From NCBI RefSeq assembly GCF_000247815.1, contig NC_021678.1:2428745-2492744 (forward strand): a stretch of DNA of 64,000 nucleotides. Direction: 5' to 3'. The notes beneath the pieces are model-generated. The model searched no databases and had not been told where the DNA came from. It worked only from the letters and a program-made list of their open reading frames with translations. Both the position numbers and the translations under genes were made by a program. Source of the stretch: Ficedula albicollis. Lineage: Eukaryota; Chordata; Aves; Passeriformes; Muscicapidae. Of the stretch, positions 62,001 through 64,000 are shown one piece after another; within the stretch, counting starts at the first letter, position 1; the number at the start of each line of letters is the position of its first letter.

Positions 62001-62388
62001 CTGTAATGGGCACCACAACAGAACAGCCACCTGATAATGCCAAGGTAAACCACTAAAACCAGTTATGATCTGTGTTATTTCCATGCAATTTGTTTCACAG
62101 AAAGACTGGGCACTGAGTTTTCTAAGCAACTCGAAATTCTGCAAAAAAAACAAAACCTCTTAATTGCCATTTGAACTGTGAATTTCTCAGCAGTCAGAGG
62201 GGAAAAGAGCAAACCTTGTGCAAGGATCAGCAGGTGAGTCCTGATATGACCATGGCATTATTAAGGCTTTGGGGATTTTCCCTGAAAGCTGTGCACCCAT
62301 GAGGAATATCACAGCAACCCCCCAGCCTGCATTTGGGAAAGGGAGAGGAATTTGGTCACTGAAGACAATCTAACAGACAATAACTTGT

Positions 62389-62433
62389 ATATTATTATTA
62401 TTATTACTACTACTATCATTACTATTATTATTT
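62389..62433. repeat. (TTA/CTA)n microsatellite
   Basis: A run of ATT and ACT trinucleotides about 45 bases long in MCU intron 1. Confidence 0.85.
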
Positions 62434-64000
62434 CTTCATCCCATCATTTTCCCCCAGCCCCAGCACTTGGGATATACCTGGAGAAAGAAAAAAACTCCAA
62501 CCCACACAAGCTCAGGTACCTTCAAATGCAAGAATGACCCTGGTAAAAAAGGAAAACATGTTTCAGCATGAAAAGCATAAGAGGGGATAAAACTTTAGTG
62601 TAGGAGTTTGAGAGCAGCAACTGATGCTTGGGCCAAGGAGGAGATCTCAGAGATTAAACACTCAAGGGCAGAAAGGAAAGTTCTGTCCACTTTTAACTAA
62701 GGAAAAAGTAAATGTTACTGAATTTAATCAAGCCTGGCAAAACCTCCTTCCCTATTCTTTCTAGCTGGGTTTAGCAATAGAGCAAGAAAAATCAGTTTGG
62801 GGAAGTGTGACTTCAAATCCAGATCATTTCAAGAATATTGAGCTTCAGTAAGTCAAACCACCAGGCAGAAAAACATTAAGTATAGTCAGCTTTAAATGCA
62901 TTTCTACTTTATTTTCCTGAAAAACCACTCATATCCAGCAAGAGGGTGTCCCTGCACTGAGGTTAATCCTAACTCCCAGTTTATCTCTGAAAACACACAG
63001 CATGTCAATTGCCATGTATTTCACATGCTTTCTGATTTATTTAAACCAAAGAGAATTGTAAAGAAGACATTTTTATGACTTATTCTAATTGAAGTTGAAA
63101 GATAAATCTCCAAGTCAAATGTAGCTACCTTAAGGGTACTTGATAGATCAATACTCTAAACACATTATTCATAACATTTAGATTAAGAAATGTAAAGCTG
63201 CTGCTAACCAGGTATTTAATAATAAATACACATGAAAATTCAGTAAATGCAGGCAAAAAAACTCCACCACCAGGTACTTTTGAAGCTTCCAGAAGGAATC
63301 TGGAATGATGATCCTTGAGGGTGCCTTCCAAATTAGAATATTCTGTGAAATACTAGAGAGCTGATGCCTGATTTCCATGGAAGTGAAAATGAAGCAAAAA
63401 TTATTTATGTTTATTTTCCATCAAGAAACAGGTCTGATAAAGCTAACATGCACAAAACAAATAGGTCTTTAGGCATTCTTATCACAAAATATTCAAAATA
63501 TTCAAAGCCTGACTTTGGATTTTAACAGTCAATATTTTCCATTTGGCTTTACCTGCCTTGTGATCAAAAAAAATAAAATGAATGCTTGTCCCTGGTTTTA
63601 TTTTTGGGCATGGATAAAGCCAGGCCCTGGGGAAATCTCAAAGATGCTCAAGGGAATTTCTACCAGTGCTGTTGGCTCTGGGGAAACCTGTGCCAGCTCA
63701 GCAGCCCTGCTCACCCATGGCTAAGGGCACTCAAACAACCCAAATTCTTCCCAGCTTGGCACTGAACTGGCAAATCCCTCAAAAGAGCTGTGGATCCTGT
63801 CAAGAGATGCCACCTGAAAAGCCTCTCTGTAGTTACAGTGGGTCTGAACATCAGCGACTGGAGATGGGATTTCTCTTGTAAAAATTATTTATTTAACAGC
63901 AATTCTAGAGACTATCCTCATCTTTTTTTTTGTCTCAGCACAAAACAGCCTCAGAGATGCAGAAATTCTTCAATTCCACCTGAAGGCACATGTGTTCAGA

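Overview
The window is vertebrate nuclear DNA, almost certainly from a bird and plausibly a songbird. Signs of this are antisense 3' ends of CR1 LINEs (about 9.96, 37.0, 50.6 and 53.0 kb), bird-type ERVL-like LTRs, compact GT-AG introns, and two recognisable vertebrate genes in their known neighbourhood. The class call rests on repeats seen by eye, and the order is inference. There are no prokaryotic features.

Both genes are on the minus strand, so transcription runs right to left. MCU, the pore subunit of the mitochondrial calcium uniporter, occupies the right. Coding exons 2-8 lie at 37,608 down to 26,267. The 3' UTR ends near a poly(A) signal at 24,389. Exon 1 (transit peptide) is not seen, and everything from 37,609 to 64,000 reads as intron 1. 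OIT3, a secreted D8C/EGF/ZP-domain liver protein, follows head-to-tail on the left. Its signal-peptide exon is at 18,968-19,022, then come the D8C exon (14,148-14,599), a cysteine-rich exon, two EGF exons and two ZP-domain exons down to 1,711. The C-terminal exon(s) are not visible; they lie left of the window or in the poly-G block. MCU upstream of OIT3 on one strand matches the arrangement I know from human chromosome 10. Every exon boundary was placed by GT-AG sites and by codon phase, which is consistent from exon to exon except across the poly-G run in OIT3 exon 2.

The rest is intron and intergenic DNA with three unusual properties. (1) Five pure poly-G runs (1,364, 114, 55, 209 and 982 bases), all G on this strand; one interrupts and frame-shifts the conserved OIT3 D8C exon. 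They look like assembly or gap-filling artefacts. (2) A 2.1-kb segment carrying OIT3 exon 3 and LTR sequence (11,208-13,305) recurs in inverted orientation, nearly identical, at 45,280-47,379 in MCU intron 1, next to a 2.7-kb minisatellite with a 40-bp unit. (3) More than a dozen local tandem duplications with units of 58 to 451 bp, most of them almost identical, are scattered over introns and intergenic DNA.

I found no new operon-like or defence-like system. The observations most worth following are the inverted OIT3-exon copy and the density of tandem duplications, both of which could be real biology or assembly error.
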